A DNA stretch of 64,000 nucleotides from Benincasa hispida (taxonomy: Eukaryota; Streptophyta; Magnoliopsida; Cucurbitales; Cucurbitaceae). A program made the translations under genes and the position numbers. Below the pieces are notes generated by a model. The model did not search any database. It had not been told where the DNA came from and was given only the letters and a program-made list of their open reading frames with translations. Location: contig NC_052355.1 in NCBI RefSeq assembly GCF_009727055.1, forward strand, positions 2,043,389 to 2,107,388, read 5' to 3'. Positions 45,051 to 56,302 of this stretch are shown here, piece by piece (the first letter of the stretch is position 1; every line of letters starts with the position of its first letter).

Positions 45051-47822
45051 ATGCGGGAGGCGGCTTTCCTTGCCGCTAGCCACTGTTTTGCCGCTTAGCC
45101 CAAGCCAACCCCTAGAATCGTTGGAAAACCCAAACAAAAACCCTCTGTGATTGCAACATCATCCACCCACCCTGAGAGGCCAAGCATGGAGAGTGCCTCT
45201 GCTACTAGACCTGAGGTGGCACTCCTATTACCTCCAACCGAGAGTGAGCTAAAAAGTAAAGACGACAAGGAGCTGTTTGGAAGAATCCTGAGCCACTTAG
45301 AGAAGGACGGGGGGTTGCTGGAGGCCAGAGTAGTAAACCAACCCCTGCCATTGGAGGAGGAGTTAGCTTTAGCTTCACGGAGGATGGCCCTCACCATCTT
45401 GGATCCTAAGGAGACTGCCCCAACAGACTCCAATGAAGGACCCAGAAGGGTTGTTCTGGAGGTTATGGAGGCAAAGAAGCAGACGAAGAAGTCTGAAGAA
45501 AAGAAGGAGGAGAGAAGAGTCGAAGAGAAATGGGCAGAGGAAGATGAAGTTGCCTAGCTGGAGAAAGAGAAGAAGGAAAAACGGAGAAGTGAAAGAAAGC
45601 AACGCAGGCGAGAAGAGAAGCTCCTGAGTAACGAGGAAGAAAGCAGGAAAAGGGAGGAAAGTATGGATGTTGACGGAGAATCAACCACCGCAAGGGTGGA
45701 AGTGGGAGTGTCAGCTCTCTTATACACATCTAGATGTGTATAAGAGACAGGGTGGAAGTGAGGGTGTCAGCACAAGTTAAACCATCAACGCAACTACAAA
45801 CTTCATGGCCGCATTCCAGACTAGTTGCATTTGAGGCTCAACTCCAGGGTTCGGACGACAAGGAAGATCCTGACATCACCCCATTAATGCAGCGTCACAA
45901 GGAGAATGCACCGCAAGGGTCCACAAGAGACCCAAAAATTTATGAATGCATAGAGAAGAAGAAGGAAGAAAGAAGAAAAAATGGCACAGGTATGCCAAAT
46001 CATTGCCTTAGCCGATTTGGCCAGACAACTTCATGATAAGGAGGTTCGTCATGCCAATGCAAGGGTAAAAGAAGAAGAGAAAAGAAGGCTCGAGGATGAG
46101 TAACGCATTGCGCTCGCCTCTGAGCAGTTTGAAAAAGAAACGAGAGAAGAAGAGGAGGCGAAAAAAAAAAAAGCAAAGGAGGAAAAAGAGTTACGCCGCA
46201 AAGCAAACATTTAGCGCACCAGAGAGTGGAAAATAAAAGAAAAGGAAGAATGGGAAAAGGAAAAGCAAGAGAAACGCAAGAAGCGGGAATGCATTCAAAG
46301 ACAAAAATCCCGCCTTGCGTCCGCTCAAGACAAAGGCAAAGCAAAGGTGGAAAGCAGCGAGCTTGCACCGGCCAGGAGGCGCCCAAAAACCAAAAAGGAA
46401 AAGGATGATTTATTGATGGAAATGGGCTTCTTTCCTGTGCCTACGCCACTACCAGATCTTATCATCAGCATTATGGTGAAGCATGGGTGGGAATCTTTCT
46501 ACCAATGCCCATCCATTGTCATTCCATTGGTAGTAAGGGCCTTCTACCATGGCCAGCTCCACGACACCGAAGATGCAGTGATCGTTGATGGTTGGGTAGT
46601 GCCATTCAGCGCGGAGGACATCAATCAACTTTACCAGTTGAAGAATTTCCCGGAAGCACCGTGTAACAAATTGATTGATGATCCTACCGAAGAGGATATG
46701 GAGGAGGCGCTAAAAGTACTAATGCAACCGGACACCAAATGGACGATGTCCTTGACCGACATCAAAACCCTCACCTCCAACCGTCTGCTGCCTGAAGCGC
46801 GCCTTTGGATCTACTTGGGGAAGAGACGGTTCGTCCCTACGTCGCATGATAAAACCATTTCAAGGGATAGAGTCATGGACGCATATTGCATTGCACGCGA
46901 CATTCCAATTGATGTGGGTCAGCTTCTTGCGAAGCAAATCCAAGGTTATGTAGGCCGCATTAGAGGCCAGTACTTCTTTCCATGGACGGTTTCTAGCCTA
47001 TGCCTATCTGTGGGCATGGGCATTGAAGAAGAACCCATGTCTGAAGTCTACGGCCTTATCAGCACGAAAATCCTGAGAGTCCTTCTCAAGGATTCGACGT
47101 ATTGCCCCGAGCCTCCACCAAAGCGGCCCCTTATCGACTTGAATGCGCCGCAACCACCGAGACCCAAGAAATGGCGCCGTAATGACAAAAGGAAGGAAAT
47201 CATCCAAGGAAGTGCATCGCATCAGCAAACCAATTTACCCTTGGACCCCTTACCCTTAGTCATTTGTCCACCCAGCCCAACAACTGAACCTCTTTCCCCT
47301 CTTCCCGAGCAATTTACAAATCTTCTCCTTGCGCCCACTCCAACCCCCATCACCAGCAGCTTCCATTTGCCATCCATCTCCACCCCACTTTTCCCTGCAA
47401 ACATCGCCACATGTTGATAACCCACATGGTTTGGGAGCAGGCCCTTCCACTCAGCCCCAAATTGATGCAGGTGAGACATCTACGGTGCCACCTCTCACTG
47501 CATCCATAGTTGCTACCCTTAAAGACATGTGGGGCTTTTTGTCTCAAGAACCATCTTTCTTCTGCCATATATTGATGGAGTTACGAGAGAGCAACGTAAA
47601 GCTGCGTTAGACGATGATCAACATTCAACGCAACATTTTTACCCTTCGCCTGAATCAAAGACAGATGGCCAAATGCAACCATGAGTACTTTAATTTCTTG
47701 ACCGCATATTTGCATGGTCCCGTGGTGCCTTAACATCTGCAGCAGCCTCTGTTCTTTCAAGAAGCGCTGCAAGGAGCTCCTCCGCAACGCCCTCCTCACC
47801 AAGAGCCCCCGCCGCAAAGTTA
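45051..47822 (+). pseudogene. ORF2: coiled-coil plus 'putative plant transposon protein' domain
   Basis: Starts at ATG 45051, with a TAG 16 codons in (45096), then reads PKPTPRIVGKPKQKPS and 45147-45557. A strongly charged Lys/Glu coiled-coil region (45440-46350) follows, with stops and a frameshift near 46000. From about 46380 one open frame (to 47417) carries the globular domain: MEMGFFPVPTPLPDLIIS, HGWESFYQCPSIVIPLVVRA, GWVVPFSAEDINQLYQL, ARLWIYLGKRRFVPTSHDKT and FFPWTVSSLCLSVGM. I recognise this as the family named 'putative plant transposon protein' (Transposase_32-like), known from gypsy-associated ORFs; it has no proven enzyme activity. A Pro/Ser-rich tail changes frame near 47400 and ends about 47822. 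An adapter insertion at 45715-45750 adds a false frameshift. Confidence 0.75.
45715..45750. other. Tn5 mosaic-end junction (sequencing library artefact)
   Basis: 45732-45750 is AGATGTGTATAAGAGACAG, the 19-bp Tn5 mosaic end, and 45716-45731 is the matching 16 bases of its reverse complement, meeting at 45731/45732. On both sides lies the same 20-bp sequence (45695-45714 and 45751-45770, 18 of 20 equal). Removing one copy and the adapter (56 bp) restores the ORF2 frame. The N-terminal MCIRDR of the frame at 45734 is the known translation of this adapter. Not biological. Confidence 0.97.
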
Positions 47823-48348
47823 AATTTAGGGGTGTGCCACCTTTTCCTTCACATTTTTGAATTCTTTTTGCGATCTTTCAATTTTTTTATAACTATACCT
47901 GTGTATTCTCCTGTACATGCTTACAATTTTTGTGATTGCGATCATTACAAATTCTTTGTGTACTAAGATAATTTTTATGTACATTGAATGACTATTCTTT
48001 CCCTATACCTTGGCCTCTTTATTTATATCATCCTTTGTCAATTTATTGCGGTATTTCCTTTCTTTTCTTTTGCATTGTTTATTTGCGCTGCCATGACGAG
48101 TATTATGTTAACCTTAGCACAATTTCTTTATACATTGCATTTTCTACCTAACACTTTGACAATTCATCGCACTAACTCTACTTTACCTTCTATATTACAA
48201 GATTCTGCTCAAACCTTCTTTTCAAAATGTTGACTAAGTGTTTTGTCTTTTCTGTCCAAAACAATGCAATGAGGGCTTTGCGACTCTCTAAATTTGGGGG
48301 TGGGAAAAGTTTGAGCAAATGCGTTCATATCAGGCAAATGTGCTCTTC

Positions 48349-48380
<32 letters not shown>

Positions 48381-48967
48381 CACTGTCAGTGCAAGGGAAA
48401 ATCCCAATCTGATAAGAGTTAAGTTGGGAAAGGAACCTGCTCATAGTTGGATGTTCACATGACACCCGTGGGAGCAAGCCAAAACAAAGGTAGGTTACCA
48501 GGATCGATGCAATACAAAAATAAAAGAGACAACTCCACTGACCAGCTAAAGTGAAAACTTGGCTAAGGATCAAGAGTTGAAGTTGCGCTTGGCATACAAC
48601 CAAAGTTGGATGCTTGCATGACACCTATGGGAGCAAAAACGAAGGGTTAACCATGATCAATGCTCTCTATAGGAAGACACAAACCAGGCCACCGCATAAA
48701 AGGCGCATTTCATTGTTTTTAAGAATAGGAAAACATTCTTTTCAAAAGAAGAAGAGAACTTTGAGCAAAGGTTTGTCTTAGGTAAGAATAAAGTAGAGCA
48801 TGTTGAAGAAATGTTTAAAGGATAGAAGGAATCGGTAATTTTGAGAAATTATGTAGAGGTGGAGCATTCGGAGTAGCCGATCGACGCAAAGTTAGGATAG
48901 GACTTGAGCTAAATTGCCTTAGTAGAGGATATGCTTGAGGACAAGCATATATCTAAATTTGGGGGTG
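47823..48967 (+). other. 3' spacer of the Athila-like element
   Basis: Non-coding. It has a T-rich part (47860-48230), a run of 29 A (48349-48377), two diverged copies of a roughly 157-bp unit with 'gttggatgttcacatgacac' (48388-48660), and the polypurine tract at the end. Frames in it, such as 47988-48233 plus and 48325-48624 minus, reflect base bias and the A run. Confidence 0.7.
48954..48967 (+). promoter_or_regulatory. Polypurine tract of the Athila-like element
   Basis: aaatttgggggtg just before the 3' LTR start TGATAAC at 48968. Confidence 0.7.
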
Positions 48968-50632
48968 TGATAACTTGTAGAAATAAAATTTATTTATGCC
49001 ATCTTATTTAGAATATGCGGCAAAAAGAAGGAAAAAGTTGCGTTGAATGTATAGATATTGGCTTAGAAATGCAAAAGTTGTAAAGTGTTGTAAGCACACC
49101 TGCTAACCCCATTGCGATGGTAAAAAGGGATGTCCACGTCTTTTTTTTACAGGAAACAGGTCACTGCATGCGACGATCGCTCGAGGGAAAAAAGAGCAAC
49201 GCATTCGCACCGAATGCGACGGTCGATCGTGTATGAAAAGAGCAACGCATTTGCACCGCATGCGACGATCAATAAAAGACCAATGCATTTGCACCGCATG
49301 CAGCGATCGATCGTAGATGAAAAGAGCGACGCATTCGCGGGGATTTATGAAATTGTACAGCTTTTCTGTTGTATGATCTGACATTGAATGCGGAGCAGAG
49401 CGGATGTTTCCACCAAGCCATGGCAGAAAAAGCAGCTTTTCAAAGCGGGACCACTGACGAAGGAGGTGCTAAGGTCTATAAATAGCTATATCAATTCCAA
49501 AGAAAGGAGGTTGGTCTAAATAGACATTTTAGAGAAAATCCCGAGAGAAGCTCTGTGCAGAGATCATTCCGACCTGGGAAACTAGCCTGAGAAGGAAGTT
49601 TTCCACCACACTCCTCCTATTCATCAACTGTTGTTCATCTCTAATCTTTCATTCATTATCTGTAACAAACTCTTATCTTTATCTTTTAATATCATTATCA
49701 TATTCATCGTCATCTCTCTATTCTTCACCATACATTCATCGTCCATTTCTTTCACTATGTGTAAATAATCCCTCAAGGTAAGGGGGAAGGATTAAGTGAG
49801 TAAGTTAATCCTTGTTGAAGAAATCAACTAAGTTTAGCCAACGCATGCTCAACGGCATCTTCATCCGTGAGAGTAGAAGTGAAGATGTTAATCCACCTCT
49901 CGAAAGAAGGTTGGAAGAATGCGTTAACTAAAGCAAGAAGTATTTCCAGAGATGGAAACAACCTTGCGTTCGCAACGTTAATCCTTGATTCACCATAGAG
50001 ATATGAGAAATAGGCCGATCACTGAGAGGTAAACGCCAAGGGAAAGTGGAACCTTAGTTGCATCCTCAACAGGATTGACGAACTTGCGATGCCCTTTCCC
50101 CCAACCCATTCTCTTTCTGACAAATTTCCCAAGACTTGCCATCGCATTCCATCAGATACTTTCACATCTTCACAGTCAGTCATTTATCTGTTTATTTATT
50201 TAATTTTCATCGCATTTTATTTTATCATCGCATTTTACTTGTCACCGCATTTTACTTTTCCAATATAATTCATTATATTTTTCTTTCGATTGCATATATC
50301 ACATTAGTATCGCATTGATCATCGCAATCCATTTGTTTGACCTCATATCACTCTGAGAAACATGCGTTGGAATTATATTTGGTTTTAGCGTAAGAAAACT
50401 TGTGACACGCGCGTACTACATGAACGCATACTACGAACGCATATGAGTAGCATCACATACATTATTTTAGAACGTAGTATCGCATTTATTATCGAGAAGC
50501 ATGATTCATCACCGCATACGCATCATCCACACACCATCACCACCGATCCATTTCCCATCCTTGCGGCGGCATTACATTGCATTACGTTATGTTCCGTCCG
50601 CCGCAATTCCATTTCACAATTTCATTCAAACA
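48968..50632 (+). repeat. 3' LTR of the Athila-like element
   Basis: TGATAACTTGTAG to TTTCATTCAAACA, followed by the ACTAT duplication. It lacks the nested LTR, and shows the empty site for it at 49386-49400. Compared with the 5' LTR it lacks about 80 bases after 'ccaccacactcctccta' (49618). TATA at 49477-49484. Confidence 0.9.
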
Positions 50633-50637
50633 ACTAT

Positions 50638-50760
50638 AAAGGTTGTATTTCTTCTTCCTCTTTTATTTATTTTAACTGCATGTTTATCCTTTGTAATTAA
50701 CCTAATTAGAGTACTTTAGTTTCGTTTTTTTTTCTACTTCGTATGTGTTCATTCCATCAA
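50638..50760 (+). repeat. Last part of the alpha LTR interrupted by the Athila-like element
   Basis: Continues the LTR of 37808-39014 with 'aaggttgtatttcttc...taattaacctaattagagtac' and ends '...gtgttcattccatca'. The minus-strand copy at 36668-36790 shows the same bases in reverse, which confirms the join across 39015-50632. Confidence 0.8.
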
Positions 50761-51388
50761 TCCAGACATAACTTATGTGGTTCATGTTGTCAGTCAGTTC
50801 ATGTCTACTCCTCGCACTATCCATTTCATAGTCGTTCTTCCTATTCTGCGTTATGTTAAAAGTACACTGAGGCATGGACTTCAATTCTCCTCTCAATCCT
50901 CTTTAGTCCTTTTTAGGTATTCTGACATTGATTGAGCAAGCGACCCTACAAATGGGTGATCCACCACAAGTTACTGTTTTTATTTGGGTGATTCTCTCAT
51001 CTTCTGGCAGAGTAAGAAACAAACGATTGTTTCTCGATCCAACAATGAATCGGAGTATCGTGCACTTGCTGATGCAACTTCAGAGATCTTATGGTTGCAT
51101 TGGCTTTTGGCTGACATGGGAGCTCCCCAAAATTCTACCACTATTCTTCATTGTGACAACCATAGTGTTATTCAGATAGCACATAATGATGTTTTTCATG
51201 AACGAACAAAGTACATTGAGACTGACTGCCACTCATCATCTCCAGAGTTCTACTCTGTACCTTCAATCCATATCCACATTTGAGTAACCGACTGACATCT
51301 TCACCAAAGCCCTCTCCTCTGACCGCTTTCATCAGCTACTATGCAAACTCAAGTTGGTCTCTACCCTATCACCTTGAGTTTGAGGGGA
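50761..51388 (+). pseudogene. RE1-like copia pol fragment: RT end and RNase H
   Basis: A different copia lineage from the others. It starts at the RT C-terminus (PDITYVVHVVSQFMSTPRT, ILRYVKSTLRHGLQFSSQS), with the RNase H Asp block damaged (YSDID then a stop and frameshift near 50930). The frame at 50984 reads GDSLIFWQSKKQTIVSRSN, ESEYRALADATSEILWLHWL, LHCDNHSVIQIAHNDVFHER and TKYIETDCH, the usual RE1-type RNase H. The tail is frameshifted after 51210 and ends with the polypurine tract 'tttgagggga' (51379-51388). The front of this element is missing: an alpha LTR abuts it at 50760. Confidence 0.9.
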
Positions 51389-51568
51389 TGTTAAATTGTA
51401 AAGATTCATGTGTTAGGTTGAGATTTGTTAGGATGGTTATTAGATTTATTAGTATGGTTATTGGGTTGAGATTTGAGGAGATTTGTTATAGCTATTTTTT
51501 GTTCTTATATACCTATGTATACCTTGTATTTTACACTATTGAGCAAGTGAATACACACATAGATTTAT
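51389..51568 (+). repeat. LTR of the RE1-like copia (short)
   Basis: Begins TGTTAAATTGTAAAG after the polypurine tract and includes 'cttatatacctatgtatacc' and 'gagcaagtgaatacacac'. Short LTRs are normal for this lineage. The right end is not certain. Confidence 0.55.
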
Positions 51569-53449
51569 AGTGAGGAAGATCTCGTGAAAAAGAAAGACTT
51601 CAAGGAGAAGATTATCGGTTCAATGAAAAGATTTTGCTACAGCTGTGGATTGACAAAGGTATGATGCTTAACCTTTTTTTCTAATTTTTATATTTTTAAT
51701 TCTATCAAGAAATCAAAGAATGCAATCACACGTTAATTGAAATGATTTTGGAGTCATCGGAGAAAATTATGAAATGCTCCTAGCCCAAAGCAAACATTGC
51801 GACACTCTCGAAAAAAATGTTAAAACAGTGTTGAGCAACCTTGTGGAGTGCTAGGAACATATTACATGATGCTCTAAATAGCATTGTGATGCTTGTAATG
51901 TGTTCCTAGCACTATGATGCTCTCGTTGTAACTGTAAATTTCATCTTTTTCATTTTCTAGTATTTCTGTGGAGAGTTTGAGATTCTTAAGTTCAGTTTTG
52001 GCCAATTTTGGCCCTAACGCATGAGATTTTCTTCTTTTTGCTTCTTAATCAACAATTTGGTATTGGGGATTGAGGTTGATATCTAGAAAACTCCAATTTA
52101 GAGGTTGGTTAGGCCTGTAAGTAAAATTTTGTGAAATTTATCTATGAATCTTTATGGGTTCCTTTAATGTAGTGATCTATTATTTGTTTTGAATCTCCTG
52201 TACAATGTATATTCAATTAATGTGATAGATTAATTATCTAAAACTGTAGGATTTTCAAGCATGTTATACATGTACTTATGGTCCGTAATTGTCGAGAATG
52301 AATGTTTAATTTGAGTAGCAAATAGATCAAGTTAAAATTATGGTTTATATATCTATGATGTTTACCAAGGTTATCCTGACGAAAGATAATAAGACTTAAG
52401 GAATAAAAAAAATGTTAGATTTAACTTGACAAGTTTAATTTATCATCTTAATCAATCAACAATAATGTTAACTAGTTAGTAGATAATGCATGATCGCTAT
52501 CTAGTTGAGTTATTAATTAATTTGTTACGAGTTGGTTTTCTACGAAAGAGTGGCCGATCGACATTATTAGATAAGTTGAGTAGGCTTTAAATTAAGTAAC
52601 CATATTTATGTAAAAAATAAGTGAACTAAACCATGAGTAGCTCAACCATCTCTAAATTAGATAGGTAATCTCATGCTATCTTTCTCTCTCTCCGATATAT
52701 TATATTTTTGCATTTCATTTTGCACTTCACTTTACCTATCAATCTAATTCCTCCACGTTATTGCTTTCTATTGGCAAATTTATCTTAAAAAAGTTAAATA
52801 AAAGGCTCCTTGTGTGATTCAACCCAGTGCTACTACTAATGCTACTTAGTAGTAATGGTTCCAAGATTAGTTATTTTATAAATGTATTTAGATAGTGAGA
52901 TCTTTCAATAAGTTATTGCCATCAACTATTCATTTATAAGGCAAAATAAACTATAATTTATTTGTTAAAATAGCTTTTTTTAGTACAATAGATATGGGTT
53001 AGAAATCTGAAACTCTAACTTGAAAGAATAAATAGATATCTCAATGTAAATGCTAACATTAATATTTTCTATTACAACTTAATTAATTAATGGAATATCC
53101 AATAAAAAAAATTATTTAATAATAATAGAAAATGACCATGTGCAATTACCGAAATGCCTTATTTTATTTTATTATTATTATCATTTTTAACGATAGGTCA
53201 TGACAAAAAGTTAGCCAAGAGGACTATATGAACACGTAAATTATTATTTTAAAAAGAATATTATTTTATACACGAAAGATATTGGAAAAGTAATCTTTTT
53301 TTGGCGTGGTTTTTTTTTTCCATCAAAATGTATTGTTTTAGTCCTAAATTTTGAAAAATATATGTATTCTTCGCTCTTTAACTTTTCAAAAATATACCGT
53401 TTTACTCATTGATTTTTAAAAACTAAATTTAGAGGTCATTGAAGTGATA
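51569..53449. other. AT-rich spacer, no gene seen
   Basis: I see no conserved frame, RNA gene or LTR boundary. 51640-51665 ('gattgacaaaggtatgatgc') resembles the end region of an alpha LTR, and 51790-51850 holds loose 'cattgcgacactctcg' units, so old repeat debris is likely. Confidence 0.5.
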
Positions 53450-53710
53450 TTTTAATTATTTTAAATAATTATAGTACTATTTTTAAATATAAAAAATGAA
53501 TTAAAATATTTATAAATATAATAAAATTTTACTGTCTATCAACGGTAGACTGTGATAGAGTTTTATCTGTATCTATCTATATCATGATAGATACATAGTA
53601 ATCTATCGCGGTCTATCGTAGTTTATCGTGATCTATCGTAGATATATTGTGGTATATTATTATTATTTATAAATATTTTCAACAGTTTTATCATTTAAAA
53701 TAATTTTTCA
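53450..53710. repeat. Fold-back (MITE-like) repeat, copy 1
   Basis: Ends are 'ttttaaatataaaaaatgaattaaaatattta' type sequence (about 53480) and its reverse 'tttataaatattttc' (about 53680). The middle is rich in 'tctatcg' / 'cgatag'-like units ('tatcatgatagatacata', 'ctatcgtagtttatcgtg'). Same build as copies at 54290, 63000 and 63860. Confidence 0.55.
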
Positions 53711-54289
53711 TAATTCTATGTGATATTAAATTAGAAAATTAGTTTTCAAAAGTGATGTGTTCTCCCTTCCCATTTTCTCTTCTCTCTCCTCCCTGCACCA
53801 TCTTTTTCTCCCGACCTTTTATTCAAATAATCATCTGTATGTTATATGTTCGGTTTAAGATTGTATTTATAATCGTAAAAAGTAATTAAGAGAAAATTTT
53901 AATCTGTCTATCCTATTGGGTAAAACAATTTGTTTATTAATTTGTCAAAATTATTTTTAAATTTTAATTAACTTATAAAAGCTTATAAATACCAGCTTTT
54001 AGTTTAGCTTTCCTAAAAATTTATTAATTTCTTAACCATTTAAATAAATAGGTTATAATAATATCATTCTATATTAATATATTTTATCATATTTATTTTC
54101 AAATTTTAACTTATTCAAATTTTTATAGCAATTCTTTTAAACTTTTATCGAATAATCTACATTAAACAAAATTAATTGAAATTCAAACTATATAAAATTG
54201 TACATAAAATATTATAATAAATTTTAAATTAATTATCAATACGGTAATAATTGAAATAATAAGATATTTTGGCCAATATAATTAAATTA
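53711..54289. other. AT-rich spacer, nothing recognised
   Basis: Low-complexity AT-rich sequence between two fold-back repeats. No frame, RNA gene or LTR boundary recognised. Confidence 0.5.
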
Positions 54290-54500
54290 CACTAATTTAG
54301 TAGGATTATTTTCAAATATAGGAAAATGAACTAAAATATTTACAAATAATAACAAAATATCACATAGACTGCTAAAGACAGTAATAGACTACTATCTATA
54401 TCTATCATGACGTAGATAGACATAGATAGTAGTCTATCATTATCTATCGTGGTCTATTACAAATAAATTGTAATATTTTATTATTATTTATAAATATTTT
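54290..54500. repeat. Fold-back (MITE-like) repeat, copy 2, with a 22-bp hairpin
   Basis: Outer arms 'aaatataggaaaatgaactaaaatatttac' and 'tttataaatattttg'. The core is a hairpin: 54385-54406 pairs with 54415-54436 (21 of 22) around the loop atgacgta. Confidence 0.7.
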
Positions 54501-54939
54501 GAATAAATAATGTTTCAATTTTTTATTATTAATTTACCAAATATCGTAACTAACTTTTTTCAAATTTGAAATTAAAATCTATCAAATATTAATTTACTTT
54601 TATTCACCAAAGATTTTAGTAGAAACACAGTTATCAACCGTTATTTTAAAAGGTACAAGAATCCCAAAGTATCGTAATTGGGTTAATAACAATGAAGAAA
54701 GCAGAAATGGATGGCCCCACTTTTTCGCATGTAACGCAATTCCAATTCAAATGTGAAGAAATATAGGAAATAATTGTTTGAAATAAAATTTTCATTTGTC
54801 ATATAAATATTTAAAGTAGCAAAAAAATTATTTCATAAACCTTTTAAACTATATTCTTAAAAATTCTTGGATTAAAAAGTTGCTTTTACACCCCCTTCTT
54901 AAAAAGATATATTTTAAATACTTAAATCCAAATACACAC
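54501..54939. other. AT-rich spacer, nothing recognised
   Basis: No supported feature. It ends at the LTR boundary of the gypsy element (54940), preceded by cacac. Confidence 0.5.
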
Positions 54940-55185
54940 TGTTCACACGAGATTTCAAGAGGAATTTATTTCGTGGAAATTGAACTTTGTATTTGTATTA
55001 ATTTTGTAGAAAGTGAGTACAATCTCTAATACACAGTATTTTGATGCTTTCAAAATAAACTATAAACTTTAAACTAGTTGATCTTCTTGAACGATCGGCC
55101 TTTGAGCTTGTTGATCTTTTTGGGTGATCGCCCTTTGGGCTTGTTGATCTTCTTGGGTGATCGGCCTTTGGGTGTTGCTAGCTCC
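54940..55185 (-). repeat. Gypsy LTR fragment (U5 end)
   Basis: Same sequence as 56303-56540: 'tgttcacacgagatttcaag', 'gaaagtgagtacaatctc', then 31-bp 'ttgttgatcttcttgggtgatcgg' repeats. It abuts gag sequence at 55187. Confidence 0.8.
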
Positions 55186-55186
55186 T

Positions 55187-56238
55187 TAACGTAGCAGATT
55201 TTATCCCTTGTAGGATGTAGAGAAAGTTCTCACCCTGCGTGCAAATTTCGCCAGCAGACAACTCGGTGAGTCGATCTTTGCAATCCAGACTCAGAAGCTT
55301 TCTATCGATTGATGTAGTCGACGACTGGTTCCCCTTTCTGTTGTTTGGAGTTTGTTAGCTCCATCATGCTGACGGTGCGTCTGGTGCTATAGAAGCGATT
55401 CAAGAATCTCTCTTTCAAGTTGCTCCCAGCTGTCAATCACCCTAGGCTCTAAGTTTGTGTACCAGTCAAAAGCGTTCCCTTTGAGGGTTCTGACGAACTG
55501 TTGACCAGTAGATCTCCTCTATTATCCTGCATTTTCGCATGTTTCTACGAAGTGGGCGATGTGTTCTTTGGGTTGCCCTTTCCGTCGAATTGTTGGAACT
55601 TTGGGGGCTGATATCCAGTAGGCATTCTCAGGTTGTCGATCCTCTGAGTGTATGGCTTGGAATACATGAAGGAGGTTTGGGTCGGCCCTCCATATTGAGC
55701 TCTATAGGAGGTCATGATCATGTCTTGTAATTGTTGGACCGACAAACAGAGGCACTGAGGCTGACTGTTGCGATTGGCTTTCTTGTTACCAGGTTCCCCC
55801 TTGTCGATTGCTTTCATCGTGGGTGCTAGGCTTGATTGAGCAGCCTCTCAAGACTGCATTTGTTCCTTCAGGGCAGCGATCCCGTGGTCTCGTCCTTGAT
55901 GGCTTTCATCAGGAAGTTAATCTTCCTTTCCATTTCAGCCATGGCCCGCTTCCGCCGTTACATCCGCACATCATGACAAAAATTACATCTGGCGGTGAAT
56001 TTCTTTTCGGTCCTTCACGGACGAAATAGAGTTGTCCGAACAAGGGGTTTTCCTTGATGCAAGTAGGGATTCCATTCATTTGTTTCCAGTGGTCGTGGGC
56101 GATGGGGAGCTCTTCTCTTGCTCTCGCGTGATTTCTTTTGAGCGGTTGCGGGTGACTGGTCCCTTGTATGAGTCGTTTGCAGGGAGTTTTGGATGCCATC
56201 TTCTTAGGAGATTTGGATCCACCCTTCTTAGGCGCCAT
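55187..56238 (-). pseudogene. gag: Gypsy gag, N-terminal part
   Basis: Starts MAPKKGGSKSPKKMASKTPC at 56238, 65 bases after the LTR end. It includes NPLFGQ and PPDVIFVMM, then a frameshift near 55910, the block LSVQQLQDMIMTSYRAQYGG, SFMYSKPYTQRIDNLRMPTG and PPKFQQFDGKGNPK (55817-55545), then a further frameshift and the capsid-like region on the way to 55187. I know this gag from cucurbit gypsy elements. At 55187-55247 it reaches the 'ILQGIKS' block, which occurs a second time at 62686-62765, where the C-terminal part begins. At least three frame breaks. Confidence 0.8.
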
Positions 56239-56280
56239 TTTGCTTATTTGAATGCTGAGAAAAGAGATGAGAGGTAGAGA

Positions 56281-56299
56281 GGTCCCACTGGGTGTGCCA
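56281..56299 (-). promoter_or_regulatory. Primer-binding site of the gag-only gypsy element
   Basis: Minus strand TGGCACACCCAGTGGGACC, a few bases after the LTR end CA (56303). The tRNA is not identified; position and the TGGCxC start support the call. Confidence 0.6.
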
Positions 56300-56302
56300 A
56301 TT

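Larger units (their letters stand above)
39015..50632 (+). mobile_element. Athila-like element without pol, complete ends
   Basis: Both ends are intact: ACTAT precedes (39010-39014) and follows (50633-50637) the element, and the interrupted copia LTR reads through ('gagactat | aaaggttgtattt', compare the minus-strand copy at 36780). Order: 5' LTR (39015-42451), primer site, gag, spacer with tandem repeats, a promoter-like block, ORF2, 3' spacer, polypurine tract, 3' LTR (48968-50632). Protease, RT, RNase H and integrase are absent; sequence goes from the gag C-terminus straight into spacer. The element would depend on enzymes from an autonomous relative. An adapter artefact lies at 45715-45750. 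Confidence 0.85.

Noticed and set aside
45463..45729. Minus-strand 88-aa frame
   Set aside because: It is opposite the charged coiled-coil region of ORF2 and starts in the adapter.
45734..46036. Frame starting MCIRDR as a gene start
   Set aside because: The first residues are translated Tn5 adapter; the rest is the middle of ORF2.
46347..47417. Host transposase gene
   Set aside because: The domain name suggests it, but the frame lies inside a TSD-flanked LTR element and has no catalytic triad that I can see.
48349..48377. 29-A run as the poly(A) tail of a retroposed gene or SINE
   Set aside because: No target duplication or gene body precedes it; it lies inside the 3' spacer of the Athila-like element and may be slippage.
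39015..50632. Endogenous pararetrovirus
   Set aside because: LTRs, Athila gag knuckle and gypsy primer site fit an LTR retrotransposon; no movement-protein or caulimovirid motif is visible.
50984..51283. Separate RNase H gene
   Set aside because: It is the tail of an RE1-like copia pol with polypurine tract and LTR right after it.
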